Shown here: piece after piece, positions 60,921 through 64,000 of the stretch | Numbering within the stretch: the first letter of the stretch is position 1 | Layout of the letters: each line of letters opens with the position of its first letter | Assembly (NCBI RefSeq): GCF_029892565.1 | Contig: NZ_JARXVH010000012.1 | Location: 62,001-126,000, forward strand | Length of the DNA: 64,000 nt | Reading direction: 5' to 3' | Origin: Streptomyces pseudovenezuelae | GTDB taxonomy: Bacteria > Actinomycetota > Actinomycetes > Streptomycetales > Streptomycetaceae | Notes under the pieces: model-generated | The model's input: the letters and a program-made list of their open reading frames with translations, nothing else | Told to the model about the DNA's origin: nothing | Databases searched by the model: none | Translations under genes and position numbers: made by a program

Positions 60921-62798
60921 ATGGACTCCCAGACCTCACAGTCATCCCAGCCGTCCCAGCCACCTCACACGTTCCAGGTCGACCTGCGTGGCCTGGTGGA
61001 CCTGCTCTCCCACCACCTCTACTCCAGCCCCAAGGTCTATCTGCGCGAGCTGCTGCAGAACGCGGTGGACGCCATCACCGCCCGGCGCGCGGAGCAGCCC
61101 GACGCCCCCGCGCGCGTGCGGCTGTTCGCCGAGGCGGGTGCACTGCGTGTCGAGGACACCGGTGTGGGGCTCACCGAGGCGGACGTGCACGACCTGCTCG
61201 CGACCATCGGGCGCAGTTCCAAGCGCGCCGAGGGGCTCGAAGCGGCCCGCTCCGACTTCCTCGGGCAGTTCGGCATCGGTCTGCTGGCCTGTTTCGTCGT
61301 CGCCGAGCGGATCCGGGTGGTCAGCCGCAGCGCGCGTACGCCGAATGCGGCGCCCGTGGAGTGGACGGCGAGCGACGACGGTTCGTACACCGTGCGGACG
61401 CTGCCGCACGAGGCACGGCCCGAACCGGGCACCACCGTGCACCTGGTGGCGCGCGCGGGCGCCACCGAGTGGCTCACACCCGCGCGCGTGCTCACGCTGG
61501 CGCGGGACTTCGGGGCGCTGCTGCCGTACGACGTCCGGGTCGGCGACGAGGCGGTCACCGATCTGCCGGCGCCCTGGGACCGTTCGTACCCCTCCCCCGC
61601 CAACCGCAGGGTGGCCCTCGCCCGGCACTGTCACGAGCTGTTCGGCTTCACGCCGTTGGACTCGATCGAGCTGTCCGTGCCGCTGGCCGGCATCCGCGGG
61701 GTGGCGTACGTGCTGCCGTCGGCGGTCAGTCCGGCGCAGCGGGCGAGTCATCGGGTGCACCTGAAGGGCATGTTGCTGACCGAGCGGGCCGAACAGCTGC
61801 TGCCGGACTGGGCGTTCTTCGTGCGCTGCGTGCTGGACACCGACAGTCTGCGGCCCACGGCCTCGCGCGAGTCGCTGTACGAGGACGAGACGCTGGCCGC
61901 AGTGCGGGACGCGCTGGGCGAGCGGATCCGGTCCTGGCTGACGGGCCTCGCGGCCGGCGATCCGGAGCGGCTCTCGGCGTTCCTGGCGGTGCACTACCTG
62001 GGCGTGAAGTCGCTCGCGCGGCACGACAAGGAGATGCTGCGCACGATGCTGCCGTGGCTGCCCTTCGAGACGACCGACGGGCGGTTGTCCCTGGAGGAGT
62101 TCGCGCAACGGCACCCGGTGGTGCACTTCACGCGCACGGTGGAGGAGTACCGGCAGGTCGCGCCGATCGCGTCCGCGCAGGGCATCGGGGTCGTCAACGG
62201 CGGTTACACGTACGACAGCGAGCTGGTGGAGGCGCTGCCGTCGGTGCGGCCCGGGACGGTGGTCGCCGAGCTGGACGCGGACACGGTGACCGCGCACCTG
62301 GACGCGGTCGATCCGGCGGACGAGCTGGCCCTGTCGGGCTTCCTGGCCGCCGCGCGGGCCAAGCTCGACCCCTTGGGTTGTGACGTCGTCCTGCGCGCCT
62401 TCCATCCGCTCTCCGTGCCCGCGCTGCACCTGGACGACCGGGAGGCCCGGCACGAACAGGCCCGCGCGGCGGCCGAGGAGGGCGCCGACGACCTGTGGGC
62501 GGGCATCCTCGGCTCACTGCGCGGCAGCGCGCCACGCGCGCGTCTGGTGCTCAACCACCTCAACCCGCTGATCCGCAGGATCAGTTCGCTCGGCGATCCC
62601 GAACTCATCGGCACGGCAACGGAGTCGCTGTACGGGCAGGCGCTCCTGATGGCCCAGCGACCGCTGCGACCGGCGGACACGGCGCTGCTGAACCGGTCGT
62701 TCATCGGCCTGCTGGAATGGGCCACCCATGGCGAAGCCGACCCCGGTTCCGGGTCCGGGTCCGGCTCCGATTCCGACACCGCGGGGGGCGGTCACTGA
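60921..62798 (+). CDS. htpG: Hsp90 family chaperone (HtpG-like)
   Basis: The product is 625 aa. The GHKL ATPase domain shows ELLQNAVDAI, the DTGVGLT lid-associated DxGxG, GRSSKR and FGIGLLACF; the middle domain follows from about 230. The C-terminal third is less similar and ends in a Gly/Ser/Asp run. It is a divergent actinobacterial Hsp90, shorter and with a weak C-terminal dimer domain. ATG 60921 is used; a GTG at 60891 is possible. It shares a base with the next gene (TGATG), so the two are translated together. Confidence 0.88.
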   Translation: MDSQTSQSSQPSQPPHTFQVDLRGLVDLLSHHLYSSPKVYLRELLQNAVDAITARRAEQPDAPARVRLFAEAGALRVEDTGVGLTEADVHDLLATIGRSSKRAEGLEAARSDFLGQFGIGLLACFVVAERIRVVSRSARTPNAAPVEWTASDDGSYTVRTLPHEARPEPGTTVHLVARAGATEWLTPARVLTLARDFGALLPYDVRVGDEAVTDLPAPWDRSYPSPANRRVALARHCHELFGFTPLDSIELSVPLAGIRGVAYVLPSAVSPAQRASHRVHLKGMLLTERAEQLLPDWAFFVRCVLDTDSLRPTASRESLYEDETLAAVRDALGERIRSWLTGLAAGDPERLSAFLAVHYLGVKSLARHDKEMLRTMLPWLPFETTDGRLSLEEFAQRHPVVHFTRTVEEYRQVAPIASAQGIGVVNGGYTYDSELVEALPSVRPGTVVAELDADTVTAHLDAVDPADELALSGFLAAARAKLDPLGCDVVLRAFHPLSVPALHLDDREARHEQARAAAEEGADDLWAGILGSLRGSAPRARLVLNHLNPLIRRISSLGDPELIGTATESLYGQALLMAQRPLRPADTALLNRSFIGLLEWATHGEADPGSGSGSGSDSDTAGGGH

Positions 62799-64000
62799 TG
62801 AGTGAGATCACCGATTTCGACTCACTACGCCAGGAGATGGCGGAGAACTCCGAACGGCCGGAGGGACCGGCACGCAACGCGCGCGCGGAGCAACTGCTCG
62901 CGGAGGCCGAGAAGTTGGGCATCCCGCTGGCCGTGATCGAGGCGCTCGGACATCAGCTGAAGGTCTACAACTACAGCTCCGAGAAGGACAAGATGTTCGT
63001 CCCCTTCGCGCGTCTGCTGCGCATGTGGGACGAGCGGCCCGAGGACTTCGACGAGTACGAGACGCACTCGTTGCACTGGGTCTTCAAGTGGATGTCGTCC
63101 GGCATGCTCGACCAGCCGCACGTCCCGCTCGCCTCCGTCGAGAAGTGGCTCGGCGAGATGGAGCACCGCTACCGGCTCGCCGGGCACTCCGAACGGGCGG
63201 TGCGCGGCGCCGAGTTCAGCGTGGCCGCGCACATCGGTGACATCCCGCGCGCGGAGCGGGCGTTCGAGGCGTGGCTGGCGGCCGACCGGGACAGCATGGC
63301 CGACTGCCACGCGTGCGAGTTGCAGGGGCAGGGCTGGTGGCAGGCGGAGCGCGGCCGGGACGAGGCGGCGCTGGAGCTGCTGCGGCCGGTCCTGGAGGGC
63401 GAGTTCACCTGCGCCCACGAGCCGCACACCGCGCTGGCCTCCTCCCTGACGCCCCTGCTGCGCCTGGGCCGCACGGACGAGGCGCGCGCGAACCATCTGC
63501 GGGGCTTCCGGCTGGTGCGCTCCATGGAGAGCATGCGGGGCGCGTACGCGGACCACGTCGAGTTCTGCGCGCTGACCGGCAACGAGGCGCGCGGACTTGA
63601 GCTGCTCGCGGAGCGCCCGGCGTACTTCACGGACGCCGGGCAACCGCGCAGCAGGCTGGACTTCCTGTCGGTGGTGGCGCTCCTCATGGACCGGCTGGTC
63701 GAACTCGGCCTCGGCGAGCGGCAGGTGCCCGGACCGCCCGGCCGGACGTGGACCGCCCGCGAACTCGCCCCGCACGCGCGTGCGGAGGTCCTCGCCCTGG
63801 CGGCACGGTTCGACGAACGCAACGGCACGACGTACGTCAGTGAGCGGGCACGCACGCGTATGGGTCAGCGTCCGCTGGTGGAACGGCTGCCGCTCGGGGT
63901 ACGCGCGGCCCGCCCCGTCTCCGCGCCCGTGGCGCCGGCCCCGGTCGCCGAAACAGCCTCGGAACCGGACCTGTCCGCCCTCCTGACCGAGGCGCGGCGG
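62798..64000 (+). CDS. TPR-like helical protein coupled to Hsp90, 3' end outside window
   Basis: The 401 codons seen are open to the right edge, so the C-terminus is missing. The protein is mostly helical with degenerate tetratricopeptide-like units (ERAFEAWLAADRD, GWWQAERGRDEAALELLRPVLEG, TPLLRLGRTDEARANHLRGF). After about residue 350 it becomes Pro/Ala-rich. No enzymatic motif is visible. Its ATG overlaps the Hsp90 TGA, so it may be a partner or client-delivery factor; this is inference by coupling only. Confidence 0.75.
   Translation, partial: MSEITDFDSLRQEMAENSERPEGPARNARAEQLLAEAEKLGIPLAVIEALGHQLKVYNYSSEKDKMFVPFARLLRMWDERPEDFDEYETHSLHWVFKWMSSGMLDQPHVPLASVEKWLGEMEHRYRLAGHSERAVRGAEFSVAAHIGDIPRAERAFEAWLAADRDSMADCHACELQGQGWWQAERGRDEAALELLRPVLEGEFTCAHEPHTALASSLTPLLRLGRTDEARANHLRGFRLVRSMESMRGAYADHVEFCALTGNEARGLELLAERPAYFTDAGQPRSRLDFLSVVALLMDRLVELGLGERQVPGPPGRTWTARELAPHARAEVLALAARFDERNGTTYVSERARTRMGQRPLVERLPLGVRAARPVSAPVAPAPVAETASEPDLSALLTEARR

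Overview
The window is a 64 kb piece of a Streptomyces chromosome core. It has very high GC, GC-rich third codon positions and many GTG starts. It carries whiG, nsdA, sepIVA, mycothiol-linked and LAETG-sortase genes, and four contiguous signal peptidase genes. The order rpsB-tsf-pyrH-frr-cdsA, rpsP-khpA-rimM-trmD-rplS-sip, ffh-glnD-glnK-amtB-nsdA, ftsY, smc, mutM-rnc-rpmF and coaD-rsmD-recG matches, from memory, the Streptomyces core block around whiG, amtB and smc. Most genes are on the minus strand. No tRNA, rRNA, CRISPR array, transposase or prophage was seen.

Left part (0-9 kb): a VOC protein, a LOG-family protein, and a LAETG surface protein with a good promoter. Then come a mycothiol-dependent isomerase-like gene and a thiamine ABC transporter operon (thiB-thiP-thiQ) behind a clear TPP riboswitch, then rlmN. 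9-20 kb: the lipid and translation genes cdsA, frr, pyrH, tsf and rpsB with structured intergenic terminators. They are followed by an M23-like protein, a TetR regulator, the sporulation sigma factor whiG, dprA (with an expanded 27-bp repeat), comM and yraN.

20-30 kb: DUF2469, a NUDIX gene, sipZ-Y-X-W, rplS, trmD, rimM, khpA and rpsP. Next are a small HExxH protein and an archaeal/eukaryal-like prolyl-tRNA synthetase that is probably a second ProRS. 30-43 kb: a methyltransferase-like gene, ftsH and ffh, the nitrogen module glnD-glnK-amtB with a GlnR-like box, nsdA, a prim-pol-like protein and ftsY. 43-53 kb: an LLM oxidoreductase, a glucose permease-type MFS gene with an operator-like palindrome in its promoter, smc (carrying a dispersed repeat in its hinge-coding part), a small coiled-coil protein, acylphosphatase, a CAP-domain exported protein and an HxlR regulator.

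53-64 kb: mutM, rnc (absB-type), rpmF, DUF177, sepIVA, coaD, rsmD and recG, then an Hsp90-TPR gene pair that runs off the right edge. The most striking item is recG. Its P-loop is split by a 338-residue intein with two LAGLIDADG motifs and the hallmarks of a class 3 intein: Ala at position 1, a Trp-Cys-Thr triplet and a Thr +1 extein residue.
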